A program made the position numbers and the translations under genes. Under the pieces are notes generated by a model that ran no database searches, had not been told where the DNA came from, and saw only the letters and a list, made by a program, of their open reading frames with translations. A stretch of DNA of 64,000 nucleotides. Source: Blastomussa wellsi. Taxonomy: Eukaryota > Cnidaria > Anthozoa > Scleractinia > Plerogyridae. Positions 45,181 to 56,599 of the stretch are shown here, in pieces (positions within the stretch are counted from its first letter, which is position 1; each line of letters begins with the position of its first letter). The stretch is taken from NCBI GenBank assembly GCA_947652115.1, contig OX393562.1:25460003-25524002 (forward strand). Direction: 5' to 3'.

Positions 45181-48100
45181 GGCCTCTGAGTCATGGGCTA
45201 TTGACTCAACGCCCAATCGGGCTCGAGGAATAAGTGTTAATTAGTCGTGCTAGCATGGTATAACGAGCCAAACATGATAGCATGGCTTCCCCAGCGATCA
45301 TTATTCGGGATATCCTTGGCTGAAGGCAAAACTATCTGCTGTAAGGACCGACACCAGGCACAGGCTTACAAGGTAGACGTTTAGGGTTCATGATTTCACA
45401 GCGAATCTACCTTGTGCGCTAAGACAAACTAATTACAACCACAATGTTGAACGGAGAAACAAAATAGTTAGGCGCATCGATTGGCATTCAACTAAAGTCT
45501 TCGATGGAGTAGAGGCTTGAGTGTTCGGCTTAGCAATCTCTCTCATAAAAGAGATTTATCCGTCGTGCTTCTTGCAGATAGCATCGAACGCTGTGAATCT
45601 CAATTCTCCCGGTGTTTGGTCAAGTTTTTTTTAAAATGTCAGATTGAATTTAAATTTATTTCAACTTACCATATGCTAAAGCATAAGCTACTCGCAGTTT
45701 GTTTATCGGTTGGAAAACAGTTTTGACTTTCGATAGGAGGTGGACTCCTTCTACAAGCATCCACATGAAAGAGGCCAAGAAAAAGAAATGAAGGGAAGCT
45801 GCGACAATGCTGCATAACATCTGCAAACAGAGAGGCAATTCTTAAAACCTGTGCAGGCCGAGTGGTTCATGAAATAATACCATTTGCAGCCCGGGAATGG
45901 TAACAGGTGACTTCCTTACCTTGTAGCCAGCTGCATTTTCCACTCCAGTTAAGAACACAAGATGGCCTACTGCAAGGCAGGCAACTAAATTGATATGGAT
46001 TTTAACTTTAGTTTCTTTGGCTTTCCTATAAACAATTAAATTGATATTAGTTTTCGACTATGGTTTGAGAGTGTTCTCTATGCGTGCTTGACAATCCCAA
46101 TATCGCTTCTCAGCGTTTTATCCATTCACTATTTGCCAGTTGGAGATCACAACCACACAATTTTAGTTTTGAATTTAAATTCAACTTACAGCTGTTCGAA
46201 AACGTATTCACTTGACATGACTTGATAATATTAGTCAACAGGAATCGCTAATAATTCATCCAGAAATAGTTAACAAGTTTTTACAGGTTTTTCGTTTAAC
46301 TTAAAGAGTTGTATCAAGCATTTTCCCCGTTAACACGGTATAATGAAGTATTTTAAGAAATTAGCTATGTTTTGCAGGATTTCTGTCTCTAATTATAAAA
46401 TTTTACACCGTCATCGCCTTTCAGTGTAAAGGGAATTCTCGTCCCCAGAGGCCGCGCCTATTGGATCCGCACCGATAATCGCGACCTCTGGCCGGACTCA
46501 TTGCCAAATCTGACATGTCTGATTGGTTGAAAACTACAAACTGAACAAGTACTCTGCGCATGTTCATAATTTGGTGGCGGCCAGAGCTCTCGATTCTTGG
46601 CGCTGACCAAAAGGATCGTAGCCTCTGGAGACGAGAATGTGTAAAGGGCTACTGGCCAGTATTCATTGCCACTCCATAGGTTGAATTATAGTAATGTTGG
46701 ACTATGCGAGAGTAAGCTGTATTGCACATGGTTTAGACCCGGACCCTTTGATACAAAGTGAAACACGCTAACTTACGTCAACAGGATAAATGCAAATAAG
46801 CAAAGTATTTCTGCAGTCAATGACAGCGAACAACCCACATAAGTCATCCATTTGAGAACATCTTTGTGCATGCCTTTAGTCTGTAAGTAATGACCATGAA
46901 TTCGATTAGCGTGCTTTAATGTACGTTTGCAGACTCCTTAATTCTTATCAACAATATTATCAACACGCTGCGAGGGTTTAGTTAATAGGCCATTTCCGAG
47001 TTCTCTTTTGCCTCATTGTCAAAACGAGTCTAAGTGCGAAACCATTGTGTTTTACCTGCATCTTCTTTCTCATGCAAAACGAGCTCATTTCCATATGAAT
47101 AGTTTCGCACTTAGACTCGTTTTGAAACAGAGGGAAAAGGGAACTCGGAAATGGCCTATTAGCATAGGCGTACGGCCAATTTTTTGCCGGGGGGGGGGGG
47201 GGGGGCGGTGAACCATTTGCCCAAAAAATTATCCCAAGTTGCCTTGCCCAAATTTTCTCATTTTGCCCAAAATTTTGGGGTGCTGCAGCCCCCCCCCCCC
47301 CCCCCCCTGGCCCGTACGCCTATGTTAATTAGCCTTGTACTGCATTTACGAGCCAGTAAATCAGGAATTAATATGCAATCTTTCTCTATTCAAAGGAAGG
47401 TATTGCACTCACTTCAGCGCCTGGCGTCGTTTGAAGAAGTAGAGCAAAGTTGGTAAGATGGGTACATCGGCACGTGACCTGTGACGTGTTGCTTGACAGA
47501 ACACCACATCCATTAGTCGACCAGGCCCCGTTTGCTTTACCACTGAGAAACAGTGAGTAATAAGAAATAATAATGATAATTCAGCAATGAACGTATGATT
47601 ATTTCTAAAAGTGAACATTCAGAGGCCTTTTTTTCTGTTACATGCACCTCATTTAGAAGACGTCTGAGACTTCAGACTAGCACTTCATTCAATGTAACAT
47701 GTTAGACATGTTATGTAACTGGTTGGTACATCAACTATTATATTGCTGTTTTATATGTTAATTTATTTTCGAAATGTTGTAACTTACGCAATACTGAAGT
47801 TCCAAAATCCACAGTAAATATCTTTTTTATTTTTTAAATCCTACAGAGAAAAATTTGAGGTAACATCGGTAAGATATTTGAAGAAACAACAAACTTCACA
47901 CGATATATCTTGTTATTGGGACGGACCATTAGAAAAGTGATAGGGGAGCGGGTAAAACTAGCTTTCAAAGTTAAGTTTGTAACTCCCAATGGTACTTACA
48001 CGAGATAATGGCTTCAAATTCACAACCACAGGATTTTCTTCAGAAACTAACAGATCAGGTTTGACACTCAAAGACATGATACGACTGTCCACCTTGACAG

Positions 48101-51100
48101 ACCTACATAAAGGAGAAGTACTAATGTATCAAAAACTATTGACAATCAACGTGAAAAGGAAATGTAAGAAAAATAAATACAAAATAACGCCTGATAGTTA
48201 CCCTATATGGGTGTTTCTTTTAGCAGGCTGAACTGAGAATATCATGTGTGCATTTTTGTAGGAGACAAATGAAAGTTTCCATCGCTGATTTCCTGCAGTG
48301 TACAAGGGAAATAAATGAAGTATTAATGAATATGTACTTAGTACTTTAGGTAAATAAATAAAATGTAAGGCACGGAAGTTACCTACTTGCTTTTTATATT
48401 GTTACGGGCAACTTATATTTCTATTTACAAACACCTGTTGATACGTAGACACATATCAGGTAACGTTGATATCTCACATGAGTAGTTTAACCAAGAACTT
48501 TCTAAAAGAAGCCTACCTGTTTGTAATAATGATTCAGGAATTATAGCACTGTCCACGACTTCACTCAGTACATTACTAGCACCAGTTGAATGATTGTCTG
48601 AATTGAATCCTGGATGGGAAGATAACTTTATAGGAAATGCACTTCTCCTGACGCATGACCTTGCAATAAATTCTGCAAAAAAGATGGGTTTCCAATTCCA
48701 TAATAATACTGTGCAACAGAGGTCCTTGAAGAAGTTGTGCAAGGTGGAAAAAAACCTATATTTAGCTTTTCCAGTGTGTATTTAACGTATAATAATATCT
48801 TAATTCTTCCAGAGCCTCTGCTGCCTTGGTCCTGCTAATCTATTATAACCAAGGAGGATGGATGGGAGCTGGTCGTGGCGTCAATCGGGTGTAAGAGTTT
48901 AAAGATAAACTTATTGGACAGTAGTTTGACTATAGCAACCTTCCTGGCGTTTTTGGTGTTGATATATGGAATTCAATATGTGCAGGATTGACCACTAATT
49001 AGATGTATTCTTTTCAGTGACAACTCCCATGAGAAAACATATACTGAACCATTTTGCCAGCCAGCAACATGGATTTGCGCTGGGGAACAGATAAAGCGAG
49101 GAACAGACTCACTGCGTGCCCCTGAAGTCTACCAACAATTTTCTAAAGGAAAAATTATAACCAAGAAATATTCTCTTGTGATAAATTAATTTATGGTAAA
49201 CATTTAAAAATGCCTTACTGATGTTGGGGAAAGAATATACTCTTTCGCTTTCTGTTTTATTGTCGCATTCCAGATATTCAGTAAATGCCACACCAAAATC
49301 TTCAACGGTCTTCAAAAGTCTGCTCGAAGTTGTAGATTTCTGTGAGGAAAGCACATTTTATGAGCGTGGGATTATAAGATGGCATACTTCTTGCTTTAAA
49401 ATATTGGAATATGGTCAGGCTTAATTGTATGCACACGAAACTGGATCGTAGACGAAAAGCACGACCCGGAATATTTTTTGATATAATTATGTGTCGTTGG
49501 CTCATGACAGGGAAAGGCAAACAAAATATTAATTAGAATGCCGTGTCACTCTGTCGTCACTTAGAATAACATAACTTGGTTGCTGAGTCATGGTCAACCT
49601 TCAGGAAATCATTTCTGGTTTTATCTGCATGTTCATTTTCATGCAAAGCAAATTCATTTTCATATGAATAGTTTGGCACTTAGGCTCGTTTTGGAACAGA
49701 GGTAAAAGATAACTCGGAAATGGCCTATTATATACAGGTTATATACTCACCAAAAGCGAACTTTTCCAACTTGGGATGTTGTTTTCGTTGAATAAAATGC
49801 TTGACATCTCTAGAAATGTCTGAGAAAAGAAGAAAATCAATGACACTTACTTGAAAGATGCAAAAAATGTCGCCAATATGGTGATAGTAACATTTGCGTC
49901 CGTCCTTGAAGTAATATATAAATCACAGAGACAGTGTTTCATCACATTTTCAAACACCGAGAAGAGAGTTGAAAACACGACGCGCAGCGGAGTATTTTTG
50001 ACAAACTTTGAGGTGTTTGGAAATGTGATGAAACACTGTCTCGAGTGTTTGATATATCATGCATATCTTCTCTATCGAAACTAAAACTACGGAGAAGACG
50101 AAGAAATAAAGTCGTCAAAATCTATGCTAATTAAGATCAGGTTTCCAAACCACGGTCACGTTTCTGATGAATTATTAATGAGTCCGAGAAGCGTGAAGGA
50201 TTTAGCCCGTAGTTTTACTTACTAATTTTGCTTTAAAGGGGCTCCTGGACGGTAAATCCTTCAAAATTTGTTAACTTTGCTCTTTTCCATAATAATAATA
50301 TTTTCCAATTAAAGTGGGTGGGAAAATCTGAAAAATTTACAGCTCGAAAATAAGACATGATCATTTCGCACCAAAAACGTTGTCAATTTCGCGACAGACC
50401 GCAAACGTTTCATTAATACAATACAAACTTTAATGACACTCCCTAAAAATGGCTTTTCAGTGAAAATGATAAGAATTTTAAAGCTAACAATAGTACGATA
50501 ATCGTTATTGGCCAAAAGTGACACAGAACCTGACAAAACCGTTGACGTTTCAAAAGAAAACTTCAAGGGTGGACGCAAATGGTAGGACTAAGTTGGCTTC
50601 CAAATAAATTTTTAGGAGGACTCGAAACGTAGAGAAGCCATACAGAATCCGTTCAACAAAACGGAATGAATTCATTTGTGAAACAAAGATTCCTTGTTTT
50701 CTTCTATGATAGCGTTCTCGTTTCTGCATCTTGAAAACTTTGGCCTTTTTTTCAAATTGGTCCATCTCAGTATTCTCCACCCTTAACCACCCTTGTTCCC
50801 TTTAGGCTTATTATGAACTCTTTAGCGTTTTTCTTACTTAGTAACTAAGTATGTTAAGATTTCCAAAATTTTAAGGGCAATCTGTCTCTTCGCGAAATCG
50901 CAACGTACACGTATCTCCTTTAAATGTAAACCTCTCTGAATGCTATTACCTTTGAAAACAAATCTCTACTTTGTTGAGTGGTGTTCTTCAGAAGGTCGCC
51001 TGGTAGCACGTTCTGAAGTAGGCGAACTACCTGGAGGATGTCTCTTGATGACATCTGATCTTTCATTGTGTAAGTTTTTATCAGCCGAGAAAAGTTTGCT

Positions 51101-54100
51101 ATGTACTCTGACATATTCATTTTGCTCTCTGATATGTTCATCCTCCCCTCTGATATATTCAAGTATCTCTCTGATATATTCAAGTGTCTCTCTGATATAT
51201 TCAAGGCTCTCTCTGATATATTCAAGTTTCTCTCTGATATATTCATCTTCCCTTCTGTTGCATTTGTTTCTTGTACAGGCTGCAAGCAAGTGAAATGAAC
51301 AGCTTTTGGTGAGTCACGTATAAAAAGTTGCACGATAATTTTATTAATTTCTTACCTCAGCCGACAAAGAAACAAATAATTGATTAAATAATTGAAATAA
51401 ATGCATTAATAACTGAAAAAGAATACACTCAATACATTAGCTATGTACTTTATATATCAATCCCGAGACTTGCAAATATCAGACTATCCAGGGTGCAAAA
51501 TAACTCGTAAGAGTAGAATTTCTTATAGGATATAAGCAATTTGTTTGATTGTTTTATATATATTTTCCCGAACTTATGAGCATGCTTATTTTTATGTAGT
51601 GACTTACCAAGTCACACTTTTGTGTCTGTGAAGTTCTTGTACCTTAAAAAATTCACAAAAATACAGTTGTATTTTACGTGGAAAGTGATTAAATAAGGTG
51701 GAAAGTGATAAAATAAGGTATTTTTGATGTAGCCACATACGTGATATAACTTCTAAGATTCTTAACAACTTTTTCACTTATATGATAAATGAGAGAATTC
51801 TCGTGTGCTTATTGGTCAAGAGCCATGGTCGATGAGGGTATCGACAATATAAATGACGTAAAATGTAACACAGAATTCCAAAATTTCGAGAAACTTGGGA
51901 CAATCCCCCTATCTTTTAATTAGAGAGGAAAATTCGTGTCTTTACTTTTGAATAGTTAATTTTAAGTGGAATAAAAGCAAAACTCAGTTTATTTTGACAA
52001 CTAAGAAATTTCAGTTTCCATTTTACCGGTTAGAAGAATACTTACAGCTTTTTGATAGCCGTGTAAGCCGCTCATGCCTGGTTTTGTAACAAGGGCTATT
52101 CAGCGTGTCATTATAGCCACTCAAATCTGATTTCAATGCGGATTCGTAATAACATCGCCACAACCTCCATGACGACTTCCGCTGACTCCTGTCAAATCTG
52201 GCTCTGAGATCACCTGTACACTGTGCGTGCGATGCATTAGCATGGAATCGTTCATTCCTACACCACTGATCCATTCGCCCTTGGGAACTGTCACACGCTG
52301 TTGCCCAGAGAAAACACATGTTCATATAAGCAACAGGGGTGCCTAACAGATAATTTTGGTAAATAAACGGATTTGAAAGGCCCTTAATCCCCTGAAATCT
52401 TTCTTTAGTGAAATGTCTCTCTGTTTCAGAGGAGGTGGACACTGTCTTTGTAAAATTGAGAAGCTGAAAGTGCGACATAGCAGTTGGCGGCCAGCTGAGT
52501 GTGCCCAGTAGCAACCGAATAGTTGCTAAGGGCATAGTGAATGGAACACAGTGGTTATGAAGCTCGAAAAGGTAATAAAATGATCTTCCATCAATATTCA
52601 GCTAAAAAATTCGAGCAAAATCAGCTATTAAAAGTCTCCCAACGATACGGGAAAACGAAACAACGAAATTCCAAGAATTTTAAATGTATTTTTTATTTAC
52701 AATTCTTTAAAAGAGGATTGTGTTAGGAACAGCAAACGAGCTTCGAGAACTTTATAACAGCAATTTTAATTAAAGCTCAACGTTGTAACTTTGAAACCAA
52801 CATTTCCCCAACTGCTTTGGAAGCAGCAGCATGCAGCATTTTGAGTCATATATTTTAGGGCAAAAGACGCCGAGCAACCGAGGTAATAATGACTCCACTG
52901 TGCATTGCAAAGCCATAAAATCGCCCTTATTACCAAATGTCTTTATCAATTGTCAAAACAAAAACCTTTAACCTTGCTCCTGAATGAATGAATGAATGAA
53001 TGAATTTATGAACGAGTATTTAGTCTACTATAATGACGCAACATGAGCTGAAACCTGGCCTAAAACAGAACTTACAAGCAATATGTCCATGTATCGCGAA
53101 ATGAAGACAACTTCCTTCTTCCCATTTGATAGGAATGAAACGTATTTTCTTTGTTGTTAAATGAAGATGGTGCACAGATGCGTTGCTGCTGTTTCTTGGT
53201 CTTTGAAATTCCTGGTCAACGAGAAAATTCATCGAAGGTTACGATAGCGGGAATTGTATACACAATCTTGTGAACGGGGGGGGGGGGGGGGGCACCCATA
53301 TGAAGATCTAGAGGACAAGTATGTTCGTCATCTCGCTTAGGGGAGTAAATTTCAGATTTTTGGTCTCACTTAGGGTGTTTCAGGAAAAAAATAAACTGAA
53401 TACGAAAATGAGTTTAGCCGTCAAGGTTTCGTTTAGGGTTGCACGCCAAGTAAGTGTCGAAATAGACAGATAGATATTCTGTTTTTAGTATTTTCGTATC
53501 TTTTTTAGGTGACACTGAAAGCGTGAGCCACGCCAAAATTGGTCTCCTTTTGGGGTTAATTAAAAATTTTCTACGAGTATTTTCGACTCTTTCATATGGG
53601 AGTCTCCCACCCTACCCCGGGATTGCGAAGAAGTCCCTATGTTGGAAGGAAAACCTTTCATCCCAGTCGATGGTTAAGTGTAATCCGCTCATTTAGCTTC
53701 CTTTGGCAGGCCTCAGTTTGAGACTTCACTCAATACAAATACGTTGACTGAACCGAAGTGTTGTTTATCCCCAGGAACATGGCTACCCGATATTTTTTGC
53801 GTTATATTTAAGCAGAACTAAGATAGACCGGCGAAAGATATGAAGGTAATACATTACTGGCCGAGGTGTATTCTGTTCAGAAAAGACTATAAAATGCATA
53901 TATAATAAAAGCGGAGCTCCGGCAGCCCGAAGGGCCGCCAAGCGGAGCCCTATACTCACATGAGAAAGAAAAGGAAACCCATGAGTTGATTTTCTCATGG
54001 TTATCATGGCTAGCGGTATTGCTCGTGGGCGCGTACGCACGACGACGGCGACGACGACGACGGAGTCGCGCAACATGGCTTCCATAAATAGCCATGCCTT

Positions 54101-55859
54101 GTCAATGCCTTGTCAGCCTTATCAGCTTACATTTTTGTTATAGGGCATCCATGTTATGGTCAACTGAAAGCTGTCAAATTGAGGTATCCGATGACCAGTA
54201 TCAAATGACCAGGTCGCGGGCTCAGGTTAGAACTCATCGAGGTAACGTGTTTTTTGCCGTTGACCGCTGACCAGGCATTGGTTTTTTTTCATTGATCGCG
54301 GGGTCAGGTCCGATTTTTTTTTCTTCTGGCAGCATTTTTTAACGTTTTATGGTCATTCTTAGCGGAAATTCTGCAATTGGAGTTGACGTTTTTAATTATT
54401 ATTTATCTTAGAGAAATTATTAAGAACCAGCAAAAATACGAAGTTCCGCTTTTAGGCTTGGCTAAATCCATATATTACATTGGTGCGCGGAGATATGAAA
54501 TTTCTATTCGAGTGTCCAACGCGATATTTCACGATTTCGCTGCGAAGGAGCGAAGGAGTGAGATGTTGAGTTGAACATGAGAGAAATTTCATACCTCCAA
54601 GCAACCTTGGAGTATTTTGTTCATTTTATGAACGTTTATAAACGTTTTCCGAAGATTTCCGACCATTTCCCGAATGTTGTCCAAAGGTCACAACAGCGTC
54701 TCCGAACATTATCCGAAATTCCGAAGATTTCCGAAGTTGTTCAAAGACTTCCGAGGAAGATTCGAATATTTTTCGACATGTACTATCTACGCCAACAAAT
54801 TTTAGTGCAGCAAAAGGGTCAAACATGATGTCAAACATGAAGTCATCGATTATCGTCATTTTACATGTGTTCAATTACCTTTTTCGCAGGGATGGAAATT
54901 GCTATAAAACACTACAGTTTACATAATAAATTCACTGAGTTACCTTTACTTGGCCCCTCTCTGTATAGTAGTACCAGAAGCTAAGTCCAGAATAAGAATA
55001 TTTAATATTGAAGTTTGTATCTGTAAGATTTGAAATGTTTGTCCACGTTGTTATCGCACACACATCGTAGAAATATTTGAGCTTTATCTGAAGATATGTA
55101 TTTGAAGGTGAAGGTGAGGAACACAAAATTGCGTGGTTGAGAGCATGTTGTTTTTGTAAAAATCGTTTTCCTGTTGTACTAATTGTCAGGACTTCATCCA
55201 ATATGACGGAACCGTTTTGTTCTAAGGGGCTGGATTTACAAGCGAACAGATCTGTAAAAAAGACAAATGACACTTTTTTTATGTGCTGCTGTGTGGTTTA
55301 CGAACACAACTCTTACATGTAAGTCTGATTTTAGCTAGCTACATAAACACGTTCAACTATGATTGATTATAAAGCATAAGCTACAGGGAACACCGTACTG
55401 ACATAAGTATATTAGGTCCATAGCTAAAAGTTTATTTGCAAACTCTGAAAACCCATTAAGTTTAAGATGGCGGACTGTTATCCATACCAGCATGCAACTT
55501 TCAGCCTGGAGAAAAATATGAAAAATATATTCCAAACTTCTTTTAAATTTTAAAGACATTTTAAACCTCAAGCCTTAGACCTCAAAGTAGAGGTAAAAGT
55601 TTTCGACAAACTTTCTGTGTTATTTTTAACACATTATTATTATTATTATTATTATTGTTACTAAATTTAGTACAAATAGTTTGTTCAATAGACCAATTTC
55701 GATATTTTAATATTCAGCCTAAAACAATAGACATCACTGCGAGGCTCCGGGGAATAAATCCCACAAACTCTATAATTTATACCCCGGAGCCTCGTACTGA
55801 GGTCTATTGTTTTAGGTCGAATTTTAAAATATCGAAATTGGTCTATTGTAAATAAAGGA

Positions 55860-55918
<59 letters not shown>

Positions 55919-56313
55919 TTTATTATTCTCTAAAACACATTATTACAAAATGGCTACCATCTTAATATTCTTTTGTTGGCATTCAAATTAACCCTTCTTG
56001 CTTCGTTTTTAAGCTCAAAAATCAAAAGAATGTTTTATCTTGAACGAGGCAACAAGGGCCAATTTGTATGTGCATAAATCAGTGGCCATTTTGGAATAAA
56101 GTGTATGTCCTCTATCAAATTATTTTACCTTCGGGCTGTGGCAACAATTCTACTTGTTTACACACTGCCTCCTCCTGCAGGAAAAACACTTGCAAGTAAA
56201 GTTTTCTGTTATGTGGTTAAAATTGACCATTAGGTCGAACTGTCAAAACAAGATCATCTTACCTTCCAATTGGACACAAAAATGAGGATCATAAGGCACT
56301 TTAACGAACCCAT
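40091..56313 (-). CDS. Adhesion G-protein-coupled receptor with N-terminal F5/8C (discoidin) domain, 24 exons
   Basis: Exons in transcript order: 56313-56263, 56174-56129, 55251-54944, 53211-53076, 52342-52046, 51642-51608, 51279-50950, 49819-49751, 49339-49219, 48672-48517, 48292-48202, 48102-48000, 47840-47788, 47542-47413, 46880-46777, 46025-45920, 45820-45670, 44912-44846, 44735-44669, 44640-44594, 43024-42898, 42695-42654; then, less surely, 42520-42476 and 40312-40091 (C-tail). All phases agree: 879 aa to the end of TM7, 967 with the tail. Layout: signal peptide MGSLKCLMILIFVSNW; discoidin domain about aa 33-181 (TNFNIKYSYS, KKIRFIPIKW); Cys-containing linker; sequon repeats aa 297-355; GAIN region; GPS about aa 588-632 with YCGFWNFS, GAWSTNGC and cleavage site HL|T in CTHLTNFALLL; 7TM about aa 646-875, with the TM3 and ECL2 cysteines (MLCS, HCWLS) and GVFLFLFQC in TM7. 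The tethered agonist would start TNFALLL. The ligand is unknown. A splice acceptor just before the ATG suggests a 5' noncoding exon. Confidence 0.87.
41297..41781. mobile_element. Large fold-back element
   Basis: AAAGTGCTACTGCGATGAAA on the left is mirrored by TTTTATCGCAGTAGCGCTTT on the right. The inverted match continues through the CAAGAACAACA, AAATCGTCG, CCGCCATTACCAGA and GAGAGAGCTGGATCGAGAGA blocks toward the centre near 41540. It lies in the last receptor intron. Confidence 0.75.
42005..42300. repeat. GTATTTTT-iteron repeat, copy 1
   Basis: GGGGGTCCGACGAATTTTTT at the left and CTCCGTCGGACCCCCCCT at the right are inverted. The interior holds several spaced GTATTTTTTTGGG motifs. A second copy lies at about 43765-44040. 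The open frame across it is an artefact. Confidence 0.6.
43765..44040. repeat. GTATTTTT-iteron repeat, copy 2
   Basis: It has the same organisation as 42005-42300: repeated GTATTTTTTGGGG motifs and a right end CTCCGTCGGACCCCCTG. It lies between the TM5/ICL3 and TM6 exons of the receptor. Confidence 0.6.
44970..45240 (+). repeat. Dispersed-repeat-like segment with short open frame
   Basis: A short plus-strand frame includes MAAELHFDEVSDEYLSSLL, followed by CTCTCGCCCTCATGGCCTCT and GGGCTCGAGGAATAA, a palindrome-like block. The peptide resembles starts of transposon-encoded proteins common in corals, but the copy is too short to classify. Confidence 0.3.
46435..46645. mobile_element. Palindromic MITE-like element
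   Basis: ATTCTCGTCCCCAGAGGC on the left is mirrored by GCCTCTGGAGACGAGAAT on the right. The interior contains a second pair (GACCTCTGGCCG, CGGCCAGAGCTC). It lies in an intron between TM1 and TM2 exons. Confidence 0.7.
46985..47165. mobile_element. Fold-back element with arms of about 55 bp
   Basis: TAATAGGCCATTTCCGAGTT on the left is mirrored by AACTCGGAAATGGCCTATTA on the right, and GAGTCTAAGTGCGAAAC by GTTTCGCACTTAGACTC inside. A half copy occurs at about 49620-49735. Confidence 0.8.
47163..47326. mobile_element. CATAGGCGTACGG TIR element with poly-G/poly-C
   Basis: CATAGGCGTACGGCC at the left and GGCCCGTACGCCTATG at the right are inverted. The interior has a run of about 17 G and a run of about 19 C separated by TTGCCCAAA-type repeats. 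It abuts the preceding fold-back element. Confidence 0.75.
49620..49735. repeat. Half copy of the 46985-47165 fold-back family
   Basis: It retains only the right arm: CATATGAATAGTTTGGCACT through AACTCGGAAATGGCCTATTA, with a few differences from the full copy. Confidence 0.7.
49917..50190. repeat. Fold-back repeat (copy 2), uninterrupted
   Basis: Arms AGACAGTGTTTCATCACATT and AATGTGATGAAACACTGTCT pair, followed by TTTGATATATCATGCATATC. The match to 14995-15600 is close except for the 302-bp insertion there. Confidence 0.75.
51088..51249 (-). repeat. Coding 21-bp minisatellite: period-7 N-glycosylation sequons
   Basis: Inside receptor exon 51279-50950, eight units of seven residues follow the pattern [LM]-N-[IMF]-S-[ER].. 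(for example LNISERA, LNISERH). This places N-X-S sequons at aa 304, 311, 318, 325, 332, 339, 346 and 353. A further sequon NAT (aa 297) precedes and NTT follows. The outer units have diverged and the inner ones are nearly identical, as expected of unequal exchange or slippage in a tandem array. Confidence 0.9.
52981..53006. repeat. (AATG)n microsatellite
   Basis: About six perfect GAAT units in a receptor intron. Confidence 0.9.
53270..53625. repeat. Poly-G-ended MITE-like repeat
   Basis: A G-run followed by CACCCATATGAAGA at the left is roughly mirrored by CTTTCATATGGGAGTCTCCC at the right. The interior has TTTCGTATC/GAGTATTTTCG motifs resembling the GTATTTTT family. Confidence 0.5.
55630..55920. 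repeat. Fold-back element inside an (ATT)n tract
   Basis: The element at about 55686-55847 has inverted ends CAATAGACCAATTTCGATAT and ATATCGAAATTGGTCTATTG and an inner pair (GAGGCTCCGGGG, CCCCGGAGCCTC). ATT microsatellite tracts flank it at 55632-55656 and 55862-55918. Confidence 0.75.
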
Positions 56314-56599
56314 TGCCCCACTTAGTTCCGCTTCTACACAAGGAAAGAAGAATACTAATCGTTGGTTTATCTTTTTAGTTGAAGTTTTCGGGATTACCTA
56401 TAGGCCTTGTTTTGGCGAAGCTCTGCAGAATTTGTCACAAGAGCTTTCTCGACATCACAGACATTCTTTCTTGGATTGGCAAAATAGAAAAATCTTAATA
56501 TTCACCTCAGAGAAATAAAACACACAATGATACTGTCACTGAAAGTTTAATTGGAATGCATTAACCATTTTGCCTTACCTATTTCAACTTTACAGCAGG

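Noticed and set aside
51088..51249. CRISPR-like array
   Set aside because: There are tandem 21-bp units without spacers, within a coding exon of a eukaryotic gene.
50966..51289. 107-codon minus frame with EYIRE-type repeats
   Set aside because: It is an alternative frame of the same minisatellite and does not join the flanking exons in phase.
50940..51293. 117-codon + frame with repeated SLIYSS-type units
   Set aside because: It is antisense to the receptor exon with the sequon repeat; the periodicity comes from the same 21-bp array. The minus frame fits phase with neighbouring exons.
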